64,000 nt of DNA from the NCBI GenBank assembly GCA_003342895.1, contig PTFA01000055.1, positions 665,267 to 729,266 of the forward strand, in the 5' to 3' direction. The stretch's first letter is position 1; each line of letters opens with the position of its first letter. The stretch comes from Casuarius casuarius (taxonomy: Eukaryota; Chordata; Aves; Casuariiformes; Casuariidae). Under the pieces are notes generated by a model. It did no database searches and was not told the origin of the DNA. It saw nothing but the letters and a program-made list of their open reading frames with translations. The translations under genes and the position numbers were made by a program. Shown here in pieces: positions 1 through 13,146 of the stretch.

Positions 1-3000
1 AAAAAACAATTTTGTACAATAGAAAGCCAATTTCCCCCCACCCATAATAGAAAAATGATATGGGATAAACATGAAATACATTAAAGAAAGCAGGATTTAA
101 TTTCTACCAAAGACTGCTGTGATAAGAGAACTTTTGGCAGCATTCTAGACACAGTTTTTGTTTGTTTGTTTTTTAAAACTGCTTAGATGCATATAGTTTG
201 GATATGTAAGTTAAATCCTAACACACACAGCTCCATTTCCTAATCATACTGAAGATGTTTGTCCATTTGTCCATGATTCTGTGTATCAAGATTCATTTAA
301 AATTTATAATAACTCCAAATAATTTTTTGTTTATTTGTTTTAGAGGAGGCTGTTGGCCAATTCATAGCGCTGACACAGCTCTCCAAGTGCAAAAAAGAAT
401 TAATTTTTCCAGTAGGTACAGAAATAAACACTTAGCATAAGCAGGCTGTTGTACAGAGGTCCTTTTCTAATAATTGGAAGAACTGAAATTCTACCTTTGA
501 TAGGTGAGAGCCTGAGGCTGAACGCCTGAGTGTTCATTTACAGAGAAGAGTGGTGCAAGGCTACTACTGTGGCAGTTATAGCTGTTTTTACTTTTCAAGG
601 TTTCTATAAAAGGAAGATCAAACAATAGCTTTCAGCTTACTTGAGACACACTATCCTACAGCAACTTTTATTGCACTGGTTTTGTAACACCTCTCCTTAA
701 CTATATATATATACATATATATATATAAAAAAAAAACTTGATTACATGAGCTACTTGAATCTTCACAATAAACAAGAAATATATATATTTTATACAAATA
801 TATTGAAACACATTTAAATTTGAAGTTCTCTCTAGATTTAGACACAGAAATCTTCAAGTCAGTACCAGTAAGATCTAAATATATTAAAGATATGTAACAA
901 GTCCTCTACATGAAGCGAATTAAATTAGTGTCTGCAGTAGTTTGCTTAAGAATTCAAACAGTAAAAACGAATAAGTTTGTGCAAAGATGTTTTATAGATA
1001 TTTTCTGAATAACTTTGACATTCAGTAGTTTCACTGCTGTCCTGCAATGCTGTTGTTCTTGGTGATGTATCACCACAGAACAGCAGCAACAAGTTGCTTG
1101 GCTCAGAGCCCTTATAATCACTCACTGTAACCTTGAATCTGTTCTGCACATACGGACAAATCCTAAAACTTAATTAAATCAGTTTTAAAACCTCTCTGAG
1201 TCCACTGTGATCAGCGTTTAATCCTTCAATGTTATAATCAGCCAGATTTCCCCTTTGCCACCTTAGAGACTTCATTTTGGGTTCTGTTTCTACCTTTTCA
1301 ATTTTTCACAAAACGAGAGATAGCCCATCTATAAATGCACCGAAGGGAAAACTCCACAGCCCTAGAGTAGACTGATTTCCCCTCACAAATGTTTATTTCT
1401 AAGTTAAAAGCCTGATCCTGTTCTCACTGAGCAGTTTAACTAAACTCTAAAGAGATTATAAAGTTCAACATCAAATACACTTAAGTGGATGGCAGGCCTC
1501 AGACTGTTTTCTTTTCTGTTCCTGGTCTGCCACAGTGATCTCATGGCTGTTTCTCTTACCCACCCTTACTGTGTTTTTCCAAACAATGAATCAATAAACT
1601 TGTCTACACAAAGCATGCTTGGCACATACAGTATTTATTTAAAAATTTGCTCAGTAGAGCAGGCTCAACAAATCTACATCTCATTCGCAAGAAGGCCTCA
1701 GAAGTCAGCAGTCCATGAAGTTGTACCCTAGCATACTTGGCCGTAACAAAAATCATATAATGCAGGATGTTCATACTGTGGCTGAGGACCATTTTCAACT
1801 TTCAGTTAAATTTACACCAACAAGGAATTAAACTCATATTGTAAGCTAGCCAGTCTTTCCGGCTGTGGTGTTGACTAGACTGTAACCTGCATGCACGGCT
1901 GTGCGCTTTGATTTCCAGTGGGTAGGAAGGTTGGGAGGAGAAGGATGGAGCCTGTCTCTTTGCCCCACTGCTAGCTAGCAATATTTTTGTATATATCCTC
2001 TTACAGGCTTAGGTTTTGCAATAAACCCTTGGAAGATCTGTCATGGCTCTTTCATGGCTAAGCAAAACCAATGTTCCTGTGTTCTGTCTGTCATATGTCT
2101 GTCATATTCTTGGATGAGAAGAACTAACTGCAAAAGTGGAGAACAGGTAGACTATCAAGTCTTCCTGTCTATCAGGTAGGTATTTTATGTGGCCATTCTG
2201 AGGTTTTACAAGATATATGCAAGACTACTTTTGAAAATTTGTCTTCAAGGTAGTTGTATCCTTTAAGATATGGGATTTGTTGATATTACTTCCTCTTTAT
2301 TCTAATCACAATAATCAATTGTTTCCATGAAGGACATGAACTGCAATTTGGGGATATTTAAGTTTAATGGCAACTTCACTTACAAGTTCATGGGAAGGGT
2401 TACATTCTAATTTTTCTTTTCAGTACAGTGGTAAATAATTTTTCATTTAGAATGTACAAGCTGGGAGCTGCTTCATATGTTTTATGCATGAAGGGAAAAA
2501 TATTTGCAGATTTTAATTTATAAATTGTTATTTTCCAGAGCCAAGCTGGAAAAGAAAAAGAAAAAAAAATTAAAAAAACAGCCACAATGGAATACTTACT
2601 CCACAGTCAGCATAGTGTCTTTCAAAATGACTAGTACTTTGATTTTTTTCCCCACAAATGTCGGAGGCAATACATAACTGTTTTCCCCGGTCACTGTATT
2701 CTATGAAACTACCAGGATAAGACTCAGTAGGAGTTTTGCTCTTTAGCATCGAGAGATCAGTAAAAAGTTAGGATTTTGGAAGAGATTTATCCTCTGATGT
2801 ACAAGGATATTTTGGCAGTTGGTCACTAAAAGATTTCTTCACTTTTGTCAAGTGTCTCAATTATTTCTGAATGTTTTGTTAAAATAACGTTAGTGTTAAA
2901 ACAACAAGCAAAATTTGGTGGTTGATTGGCAATTGGCCACATTAAAGTAGTAAACTAAAAAGCAGAATTCTGTGCTCTTGGCAGACAGTAAGCTTCATTT

Positions 3001-3996
3001 CTCTGGCTTTGATTCAGGACCAAGGAGCAGGTACCCTTTTCATATATTCAGCAGAAAGTGAGCATGGTTGCAGAAATTGCTTTAGTCCATTCAGCAAACC
3101 TGAAGGTAAATTTAGTAAATAGAATTCTGCAATTCTTCTTCTATATCCCTTCCACATGATTAACCATATACAAATGGTTCAAGTTCCTTCTCTGCAATGC
3201 AGCTCCAGCTTGGAGTCTGCTTTGGAAAAGCAAAATGGTTTAAAATACAGTATTTGGAAAGATGAAGCAACTTCAGTGGTTAAATCTGAGGTGACATTCA
3301 GACTACTTATTTTGGTTCCTGAACTGAGGGAGACTGAAATGCCCAGGTACAAGAAAACAATTCACACATCTCATTCTCCAGTGGGAATCTAGGTCAGAGC
3401 ACCTAAATATCCATTAAGAGCCTAAGTTACCTAACAGCACTACTTTCTTCTTTTAAACAAAAAGAAGAAAAAGGAATTTCAAGTGCAAGGAGTCACACGC
3501 TTGTGATCTGGTGCAATGCCATAGCATTTCCTGTCAGCAAGCTGTAGTCAGGTCTCTCACTGCAGGAGCTTTATGGATTGACCTTTGGCAAAGCTTAAGT
3601 CCCTTATTTGACACTCAGAGGTACATTTCCTGAATCTATTTCCTTGAATCACACTGCAACACCTATTTTAAGGTTTGCAATACCTGAACTAGAAATGCCT
3701 AAGATGTCATACACTCTGTCTGAATTTTGTTAAGGGACGCTTATCTCCATCCATTTGGATGGGAAGCATGCCACTACTAAACACTCCAAAGCAACTGGAA
3801 CAACCACGGTATTTCTTCTTGTTCAAACCTGCATGTCCTCACTAATAAGTAGGTTAGAGGCTTTCTATAAAACACAGTTATAACAAAATATTTAAATAGG
3901 AGGCTGACAGAGCACAGTGAGAAACTACCTTCCTGTGGAATAACCCTTCTTATTGTATTTGCCACAGAATAAGTTCTGCTTTGTTCCACTTCAGGG
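1..3996. other. AT-rich non-coding sequence, no gene seen
   Basis: Open frames on either strand stay at or below about 80 codons and have no recognisable domain. The sequence is mostly unique, apart from the TA tract near 702 and short homopolymers. A 68-nt open segment at 344-411 follows a pyrimidine-rich stretch ending in TAG and precedes GTAGGT. It gives a peptide I do not recognise, so I do not call it an exon. Confidence 0.7.
702..736. repeat. (TA)n microsatellite with poly-A
   Basis: A run of alternating T and A with one C interruption passes directly into a run of ten A. It is an ordinary simple repeat and probably polymorphic in length. Confidence 0.9.
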
Positions 3997-4010
3997 AAAA
4001 AAAAAAAAAA
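3997..4010. repeat. poly-A tract (14 A)
   Basis: This is an uninterrupted run of 14 A. I looked to its left for a retroposed gene or SINE body and saw none, so it is listed only as a homopolymer. Confidence 0.85.
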
Positions 4011-7000
4011 TCCTCTTTAGAATTCAACAGATCTACAGAGGTTTTGCTGGTTTAAATGAAAAGACTTTGGCCTTGGAGAGCTGACATTGCACCTTCTCTT
4101 ACTAAAGGTCTGATCATACTTGCTGAGAAGTGTGCTACAAGCAGAAAAGACTACCTGAAGAACACAGATGAGAGGAAAGAAAAAAAACCCAAAATAAATC
4201 ATGAGTGGTACCAGCTGCTGACAGTTAGTATAACATATCACTAGGGATGTCAAAATGCATGCAACAGGAAAATATTTCCTGCAGGCACTCTGTCAAGAAA
4301 AACCAATGGCAGACAATAAGACAAAGTGAAAAACTGAACAACAAGAGTGTTAAATTAGATCACCTTAAACGCATCTACATGTCACCCACCGAGTAGGCAA
4401 AGACATTAAGCCATAACATGCATTGATTAAAAATGTTGCATGAGATGTCCTTCTGGGGGAAAAAAAAAATAATTCAGATATATGCAACAGCATCAGCAAG
4501 CATCTTGTCATGTACACTAAAATCCCATTTAAGCCACAGATCAAAGTCTGAGGATTTATTTGATATTTGGCAGGTGAATCAGAGTGAATTTCCTCCTGAG
4601 AAGAGAGGCTAAGCCAGATCTTTCTTATCTGAGTCTGCACAACAAAACAAAACTCACTTAAGTCTGCTTGTTTCAAAGAGATGGCACAGAAGACAGATAA
4701 CCCATCACAGTTAGGCTGAGGGTAGCCATAGTTAAAAGTAACTCAGCGACTCAGCACCACTGTGAGCTGCATTGTGGTAATGCCAGTGAGCACTGCAGCA
4801 TCAAAACCACCCAGGGTGATGCAAAGAGGGGCCACAGCGAGGCCCTCCCTCTCCAGGTGCGCTCCTTTGGCTGCCTCTCCCTGTTAACGGCTGAGTAGCA
4901 GCCAGCGTGACTTGAGCATATTTGCCTGATTTTACATCCCTCTCACCACTGTTTGTACTACCTTTGCTCATCTCTCTCTGGAGTCAGAAGAGGTATGTCC
5001 CTATTTCATGAATATGCATGAAGACATACAGCTGAGTAGGTGTAGAGATCACAGGGAGAATAACTTCAGGAAATGGGCAGGAAAGAAGGTTTTTCAGCAT
5101 CACTGTTCATATAGGGAGAGAGCTTGTTGTATGAAAGTGCCACACTTCCGCAGGACTTCTAGCTTTTGAGTCTTTGCTCTGTGTAACCAAGTGGTGGAGT
5201 ACCCATCAGTATCAAACTCTTAAATCTTTGATTGGCTTGCATTAGCTATCAAAACTCTTGATTGCAAGGAAAGACGTCGTCTCCTTTGTTTAAGAAGCCT
5301 CAAATAGAAAATATCTAATATATAGCTCACACAGAAATCAACAGGTCTGAGGGCATTGATCAGGTCTCTATGAGGCTGAACTTATAGCTGACTACTCTGT
5401 TGCTTTGTGGATGCTGTGGTGGTGTTTACCAGACAATAAAGCTTACAAACTTTTTTTTATTCAATGAGGAAGATTTGCTAGGGCACACTGATACAGCTCT
5501 GTTCACTTCTTGTCCATGCAGTGTGTGGATTTAGCTCAAGATTTCATAATAACACTTTGATAAAATTGTTTTAATAATATTTTGGTACTATTTAGTACTA
5601 TCTTAATAGAATATATCACTGCGAATGAAAGCCTCAAGATTGCTGAATGAAGTTTTTGTATTTTATTATGGTAGTCAGTTTACCCAGATGTCCTTGTGGG
5701 ATGTGAATGTAAAGATGAAACTTTAGAAGTTCCTTTTTTTGCTTGTTTGTTTCCACTGGAAAAAAATAGAATACTAATGTCATGGTTCTAAGTTCCTAAA
5801 TTGTTTTTCACATTATGTTAACTGTAAAGATGCAAAAACAAATAAACAAACTTTTAAAGAGAACAATTTAGAATTTATTGCCATTATTTCTTTAAAACTG
5901 AATTATTTAACTTTTACATAAGTTAAAGTAATGCTTAATGTATTGATCTAATTGATATATTAAAGCTGAACATTACATTAGGACCACTTTCATGGCTATT
6001 ATAGCAAAAATAATGTAGGTTGAGTTTGTATAAAAGACACTTGGTTACTCAAAAGTTATTGTCTGATGCAAATTATTTCTTTGTAAAAGTGGCATGATGA
6101 GGTCACTTTTATAATTTTAGCGTAATTAAAACATGAAATTCTCCATTCCTCTACTTTAAATTAAAATAATGTTTTCCATAAATAAAGTATGGCTTATTCT
6201 TTCTGTGTGTAGATGTATAAAACTAAGTGATAATGTTACAAGGAAGCCCCCATAGAGAGAGTACTTCAAGGATTAATGATACAATTAAAAATTAAGTATT
6301 GCAAATTTAGCCCTTAGCACAGAGCTTTTTGGTTAGAAGCATTAAGCTGTACCATTTTACAAAAAAAAATGGTTATTTCATATATATCAGGCAGTTTAAA
6401 ATGAAATTGTGTTGCTTACTCAGAAGAACTGAAAACAAACAGATAAGGCATTCAAATAACTACAAAGAAATATTTTTACTGGTGAAGAGTTCTGGACCAG
6501 CTTAAAAAGATTGTAAAAGTGCATGAAACCACAAGCATTTTTAGGAAGATGGAGATGAAGACTGTAGAGGAAAAGACCTCCTTATATAGCCAACATACAA
6601 ACTTTCGCTATTTCCATTCTTTTATTTGAATGCACTATTTCTTCAACTTATTTAAGATGAAACTCCAGATTAGACTATTCTAACAACAAAGTCAAAGTTA
6701 ATTAGTCTTAACTAACAGCCAAGTTGTAAACTACTTGAGGTCAACTCCACCCTCAGGAAAATGAGCATTAGTGAGACATTTTAAAGCACTGTCTGTTTTT
6801 ATAAGCAGTGCAGGGAAAGGCTAAGCCAATAAAACATGATCATTCCATTCTATATTTTAATATTAGCCTCTAAAGGACAGAACACTCCCGTGTGCTTTGA
6901 TGACAAAACCTTGCACCAAGCTAATAACAATACGCGGGTAAAGGAAATTACTGTCATTTTACTTTGATTCTGGTCACTGAATGTAACAAGCAAACAACAG

Positions 7001-7151
7001 TGAAGCCCATGTCAAACAGACTGTTTAGAGGTTCCCTCATGACATGGACAACAAAGAGAACCCCAGAGACTGGCCTGACCCTTCTTTTTTTAACCCTACA
7101 TATAAATCGTTAGAGTCTCAGTTGATTCCTTATTTTGAAAATGTTATATTT
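4011..7151. other. Non-coding sequence, no gene seen
   Basis: The longest open frame is 103 codons on the minus strand at 4365-4676, with no recognisable motif. A modest rise in GC occurs around 4740-4920. From about 5530 to 7140 the sequence is AT-rich, low in repeats and high in complexity. That could fit conserved non-coding DNA, but conservation cannot be judged from one sequence. Confidence 0.65.
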
Positions 7152-7192
7152 TTATATATATATATGTGTGTGTATGCATATAAATAAAATGG
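7152..7192. repeat. (TA)n/(TG)n microsatellite
   Basis: Alternating TA dinucleotides pass into TG dinucleotides and then an imperfect ATAAATAAA stretch. It is a simple repeat with no associated element. Confidence 0.8.
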
Positions 7193-7814
7193 ATCTTCGG
7201 ATGTTATTTGGAAATGCTAGGCGTGAGCAGCTGTTGTTAATTATGACTTCATTTTCTCCTCCAGACTTCTTTGGTTGCATGCCATAACTGCATGGGGCAT
7301 GGGGGTTTACGGCTTGAAAATAGCCTTGTCATTCCGTGAAGTCTAACAGAGCAAAGGGGGCTTGATAAATGATAAAAATGTTCCTTGGAAAGCTGCTTAG
7401 ATCAGATTAGTTCTCAGTTGTTTGTTTTTGGAATCCCAATAGTCTTGAAAAATTAAAAGGTAAATATGTGAGGCCACACAATTCATGAACCATATAGAAA
7501 ATATTTAACAAATATTGAATTACTCTTGAAAGTAACTCTTCCACCCTTTATTTACACGGTCTGTTTATATGCTCTGTTTAGAATGTTAAATAAATTGAGT
7601 TAATCACATAATTAAACTGGGATTTGGCTTGTATTCCTCGTACAGCGAACATCAGACAAATGCTTAAGTACCTTGATGAACTGGGGTCTTTGGGTGTGAC
7701 TCTAAAAGGTACAGTGCAGTCTGGCCCTGAGCCAGCACAGCCAACTTGCAAAGCTTTAAGCCTATGGAAGACAAATAACAGGTTCTTCAATAAGCTGTGA
7801 GTTCCCCCTGCTGA

Positions 7815-7827
7815 CCCCCCCCCCCCC
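7815..7827. repeat. poly-C tract (13 C)
   Basis: A run of 13 consecutive C (G on the minus strand). Runs like this are prone to length error in sequencing, so the exact count may be unreliable. Confidence 0.85.
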
Positions 7828-7959
7828 ATTTCTTTTACAGAACTGAATCTTCAATACCATAGTGAAAGTCTCATGCGTTACTTTCTCCATCAAGTTAAGG
7901 TGATAGATTAAACAAAGAGAGGTGGTCTGAGTCTGGCAGGGTTGAAATTCTTATTGGGA

Positions 7960-7980
7960 GTGTGTGTGTTGGGGGGGGAG
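7960..7980. repeat. (GT)n with G8 run
   Basis: A short GT repeat flows into eight consecutive G. It is a simple low-complexity tract. Confidence 0.75.
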
Positions 7981-10198
7981 ATTAAGAGGGTGATGATTTG
8001 TTTTATGGCTATTTCCACTACATGCTTCACTTTGCTGCCTATTAGAATAAAACAAGATTTAGTGTAATGAAAGCATCTTAACATTCAACTTATTTTTTCC
8101 ATTTCCACAAGTCCCACTGTTTTGTTTATACTTTCTCTTGTCCTTTTCCAGAGAAAGTGATTACTGTCTAAATGGAATTACTGAAATTAAGAACAGTGAG
8201 ATGTTTTGACCCAGATCTGTTTATTGAAGAATGATGCTGCACAGACTACAGTGAGGAAATGCATTAGGAAAATCCTGCTAATTTGCTGCTGTAAAGTGCA
8301 GCAGCAACAGGACACTTTTAGCTGGTGTTCAATGTAATTGTGAGAATGATGAGACTCAAACTGCCCTCCATGTGAAATTTATCCTTCATCCAATCAGCAG
8401 AAACAACTAATGCACTGGAAGGTGTATTATATCCCATCTACTTCCCAATAAAGTCAGTGGTGTCCAATCAGACACCTATTGTTACTAGAGAATCTGAAAT
8501 TGATACAATCACCACATTGATCTACAGCTGTGTCTGTCACTTACTGGCTGCCACCTCCTCCTCCCTTCCAACATGCAACCATTTTAGAGCAGGATCCTCA
8601 GGCACAAAGTTTCAGAACATGCTAATTATCAGATTTGTTAGCAGGAGAGGGCTAAATAAAGCCAGTTTCCTCTGCACAACTCCAGACGTGGGCTAGTGGT
8701 TTATGGTGCTGCATGGAATAGTGGCAGGTATGAGGCTTCGCAGCTTGCCAAGATGAGCATGGAAACATGTGTGCTCTACTCTGTCATACTGGATGTGGAA
8801 GCACAGACAGAATGATTGTTTCATTTTATACACGATCATCTCCCAAACCCTCTGGAGAATCTTCTATTGATGGACTGTTAGTAAATTGTCTGGACTGGGA
8901 AAGAAAGGAAGGCAAAAGAACAAAAAGACTTAAATATCATCCTTTTGCTCATGCGCTCATGAGGATGGATAGATGTGGGACTAGATTTCTTTTGTTCAGT
9001 CCAATTACAAAGCAAACTACATCGTCTACTGGCCAGGTTCACTTTTCTCATTACCAGACAGGCTGACACTGGGCCAGGGGACACACATATAGCAGTTTTT
9101 GACTGGTATTTTTCCACTAAAATCTTTGAACACTGGATTAAACTCTTAATCCAGAATAAAGTGTTTATCTGAATAAAATTACTTGAGTTTTAAGATTATT
9201 TCAGTGCTTATGCCTGCTAGCAATAGCTGTCACCATTAACTTTTTTTTTTAACCTAAAAACATTAGCAGTCATTTTGTAAGCATCCTCTTTAACAAGTTC
9301 CTCTTAATGTGGAGGGATCACTGACCCTAGTTTAGTTACCGAATGCAAAAACCTCAAGCAGAGTTTGTTATTACGCAAATACACAAGCAAATGATGCTAT
9401 CTCCTACTTCGACCTCATAATATGCTCTGAGTTAAAATCGTATTATCATTATCAGTACTTGGATGCAAGTTCCCCAAAGAAATGCCATATATTGCAATAT
9501 TAACAATTCTGTAGGGATCATGTGTCTCCATTAGAGACAAATTCATACTGGTATAACAACCAAATTGATCTACACCTCTCTCCTTTGAAGACATTAAAGT
9601 TTAATATGTTAAAGATTATGTTTAACTTGAGCATTAACTGCTGTGATCCCACAGGCTTGCAGCAGTACTAAACACCTGTGGCTTAGAAATACTACGATCA
9701 TTGCTTTCTACTTCCACCATGTTCCTTTTAGCAGAGCAGAAAGGAGGGGGGCAAGGGGAAACAGAATGATTAAAGGAATAGATGGAAAGAGAATCAAATA
9801 CATCGTTTCCAAACCGAAAGTCACCTGAAGTCTATAACTCCTTGCATAATACAAATCAAAGTCATACAGGAAAAGTTAAAATTCACAGAAATTAATATTC
9901 ACAGTCTCATTTAAAGTTAGATACTGATTATCAAGTGTCTGAATGACTAATAATGCTTATCTGGGTTATATTACATAAAAGGCTTCTACTTCATTCAAGC
10001 ATTTTTGATTTAGGTTGAGGGTCTTGACAGAGTTAGAAAGAAGCAAAGCCATGAGTTCTTCATTCGCTTCCCCCCCTCAATTCTTGTAAAACATCCGAAA
10101 AAAAAGCTTTTGTTTTCCACTGACATTCTTTTTCCTGGCTAGAAAGGAAGGGTTCAGAATAAACCTTATTCAAAAGGGTGATGGTTGGATAATGAGTG

Positions 10199-10245
10199 GA
10201 AAAAAAGAAAGAAAGAGAGAAAGAAAGAAAAAGGAAGAAAAGTAA
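10199..10245. repeat. Purine-only (GAAA)n tract with mirror symmetry
   Basis: The tract is all A and G on the plus strand, built from GAAA and GA units. Positions 10202-10232 form a perfect 31-nt mirror repeat centred on the G at 10217. Long homopurine mirror repeats can adopt intramolecular triplex (H-DNA) in vitro; whether this one does is inference. Confidence 0.85.
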
Positions 10246-10865
10246 AGCACTATTAACCTGGAGATGAGAGAAGCATCATCTCTTTTTCCATACACAGTCT
10301 GATTCTGTCAAGGCAGCAGCCAGATTAGTGAAGATGGAAAAGTGAATTTAAATCAGATAGAAAAATCAGCGTAACAATTTTTCCCCCTTATCTGGAGTAT
10401 GGCACTGACTATTAATGTTTCAGAAATATATTATTTGCCTTTTCATCAATTCACACATCATTTTGTCCCTGCATAATTTATAACAAAAAGGAAAAAGAGT
10501 GTAGCTATTTTACTAAAACTGTGTTGTCCAAGTGAGTACCACAGGTACAAAATGTTTCCTTTTTTTCCTCCTGTTGTTTCAACGCTACGTAATGACTGAA
10601 AACTGAATACCAAGGACAATCATGAGCACTTAGGGCCCAATTCATAAAAAATGCTGCAAGCCATTTATGCACAAATGTTACTACTTTCATATGGAAACAA
10701 GCTACATAAAGAATTCCCCTTTGTGATTCACCAGCCCTCTTTATGTTAACATATTTTTCCTCAGTGGTGTACATGAACAGTGCACAATTCCACAGAGGGG
10801 ACAAGGGCAAAAGCAAAAGCATTTTTATTGTTTTTTACAAAAAAACCTTAACAAGCTTGATGTTT
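10246..10865. other. Non-coding sequence, no gene seen
   Basis: A 105-codon minus-strand open frame (10505-10822) has no recognisable domain or motif. Nothing else stands out up to the pyrimidine tract of the candidate microexon. Confidence 0.6.
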
Positions 10866-10890
10866 CTCTGCCTTTTTTTTCTCCCTCCAG

Positions 10891-10917
10891 TGAACCAGAG
10901 CAAGTCTGACTCTCCTT
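10891..10917 (+). other. Candidate 27-nt microexon (unverified)
   Basis: A strong acceptor lies directly upstream: a pyrimidine-rich run from 10863 to 10888 ending in CAG at 10890, with a TGC at 10869-10871 about 20 nt before the exon. A UGC near the 3' splice site is a known mark of neuronal microexons controlled by SRRM4 (nSR100). The short exon is followed by GTAGGTAA at 10918. Only one phase is open; it enters after one base of a codon and reads xNQSKSDSP, where x depends on the upstream exon. A second possible donor at 10922 (TAG|GTAATT) would give 31 nt, which is not a multiple of three. I do not recognise the peptide or the host gene. The signal is real as a pattern, but chance acceptor-donor pairs are common in 64 kb. 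Confidence 0.25.
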
Positions 10918-11829
10918 GTAGGTAATTGTCATTTCTGGAAGATTATGTACTTTTTATACTGGTAGATTTTTATCAATATTAGTTATGCTAACAGATAATC
11001 TGTCCTAATATTCCTAAAGACAACACCGAAGAGAAGAGAATATTTGAATTTATAATCACTTTACAGTGCATTCTTAATCTGATTTGCTCCAGTATCCTTA
11101 CAAATCAAGCCATGTTTATTTGAGATACTGGCTGACTGTCTAAAATGGTTTTAGTGGCAGATAGATAGAGGTATTAGAGTTTTACAAGGTTTGTGAAACC
11201 AGAGGTACACTCACACTGCAGAAATGACACCCTTATCAGGCAGCAGAAAATCCACATACGAGCTTAACCTAAAGGCACAAAACCATGTGACACCGGGTTT
11301 CATTTGTTCCCTGCTTATGATTTTTTTTTCCTCCTCAAGATGATAAAGCTACAGATTGCACCTTCCCCCCTTCCACCATGCTTTTTGCATTGGCACTGCC
11401 CTTTATCTGTGAAATTAATGAATTACACCCTTTTAGGAAACAAAGGCACATGTTGCTTCGCAAAACAAAAGCTCTTATAAGTTTAGCAACTCTTATTGGC
11501 TACTGTTCTGTGATGGCTTGCTCTTTTATAATATATGACAGGAAAAATAATCGAGACAGTGAAAAGCATTAGGCACATCCTGAGCTAGGATGTGCTTCTA
11601 AAGAAGAGTTACAAAATGAGGGTTTTGGGCAGAGTGCAGCTTCAAAAGAGAATGGTCCTGTAACAAGTACTGATTTTCTTTTTTGGTGCTTTGTTTCTCC
11701 AGGATTCAGGGAGCACGTACACAGGTATTGCATCAAAGCAAAAACAGCTATTGATATTTTCTCCTCCTAGTGGGGAAAAGTTGGAGAATCCAGAATTTTA
11801 GTTAATGAGACAGATCAAAAGATTTAAGA

Positions 11830-11899
11830 GTGTGTGTATGCATGTGTGTGTGTGTGTGTGTGTGCGCGTGTGTGTGTGTGTGCGCGTGTGTGCATGTGT
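11830..11899. repeat. (TG)n microsatellite with CGCG interruptions
   Basis: About 70 bases are mostly alternating purine and pyrimidine, chiefly TG, with two GCGCG interruptions and a few ATGCATG breaks. Sequences of this type can flip to left-handed Z-DNA under negative supercoiling; that is known chemistry of the pattern, not evidence of function here. Confidence 0.9.
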
Positions 11900-13122
11900 A
11901 GGTATATGTTTCATGCTGATGAAAGCAAGCCATAGCTCAGGACGTTAGAACAATGCACGCGGAAAGGCAGCACTGCAAACTTTTTTCATACTGGATAAGC
12001 AACACAGCTCTTGCATAGTAGCTTATCCTCATTGTCACAGCAAACTTAACACTCATGCCACTGCATTTCAAAGCTTTTCATGTCTTTTGCCTTGCAGTTG
12101 TTTCATTTAAAATGCCTAAACAGAGTTGGGGACAGGACTGGAACCAAGATTCTCCCCTCCATTCTGAAATTCATAAACCATTAGGCTACATAATTGGGTA
12201 TGCATTCTGGTTGTCTGTCATAGCAAACATTACACTGCTCTTTGCTGTCCATAGCTTTAGTATGAGAGAGGACGTAATTCACCCATAGCATAGCCAACAG
12301 CTTACTAACTAGGACACTTTTCAAGTATTTTTAGCTAGAGGCAATTTTTTAATGCGTCCTTCCTTTCCTAATCATTCTTCATAGAATGTATTTAATCTGG
12401 TTATTTAATTACTTAAAATGTATCCCTTGATAATAACCTTCCAGCATGCCACCAGCACACTGGTCTGGCAGAGTACAATACCTCTGACTGGTCTATAACT
12501 TATAGTGTCAATGCTGTCATTCTCCTTAATGGACAAAGAAACTTAGCAGAGAGAAGACTGGCAAAGGTTCACTTTGCCAGTCACAATTCACTTCCTTGTC
12601 AAAGAGTTTTCATTTTATATTGCCGTAAGAGCTGTTCACTTGCAAACTGAAGCAGAACTTAGGCTACATTTACATTAGGAAATTAAGCAAACCCAGGAAT
12701 GTTGCAGGTAACGCACAGAAGGGCCCACGTCTATGTTAGCAAACTCTTCTAATCACTAGAATGAGATCACCCCATAAAAACCAATATTGGGGTGGCTCCT
12801 CAAGCGGTTCAATACCTGTATCCGCAGGGGCACTGCCCCAGGAGAGGGCCAACTGGCCAAGGTCAACAGTATATCAGGAACCCGTCTAACAGTTTGGAAA
12901 TACAGATGCTTATGGTCCACTGCCTAGGATGTCCTCAGACACTCTTTAACTTATTTGTTCTGATGCAGTCCTAAGGGCTGAGCAAATGTCATCACTTCAG
13001 CTGAAGCTGCTACCAGAAAGCTTCTTGTATATTACTGCCTATGCTTATAGCATTGAAGTAAAATTCTAACAACTGAAATTGCTTGTTTTTAAACAGAAGG
13101 CACAGGTAGGCACAGGCACTGT

Positions 13123-13146
13123 TTTGTTTATAAATTTGTTTATAAA
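13123..13146. repeat. 12-bp tandem duplication
   Basis: TTTGTTTATAAA occurs twice head to tail with no mismatch. It was probably created by replication slippage. Confidence 0.85.

Larger units (their letters stand above)
7193..10198. other. Non-coding sequence, no gene seen
   Basis: Open frames reach 99 codons (8767-9066 plus) and overlap open frames in other phases, the pattern expected by chance. No domain, RNA gene or transposon is recognised. Two G/C homopolymers are listed separately. Confidence 0.65.

Noticed and set aside
344..411. Possible 68-nt exon between TTTTAG and GTAGGT
   Set aside because: The peptide is not recognised, the length is not a multiple of three, and splice signals of this quality recur often by chance.
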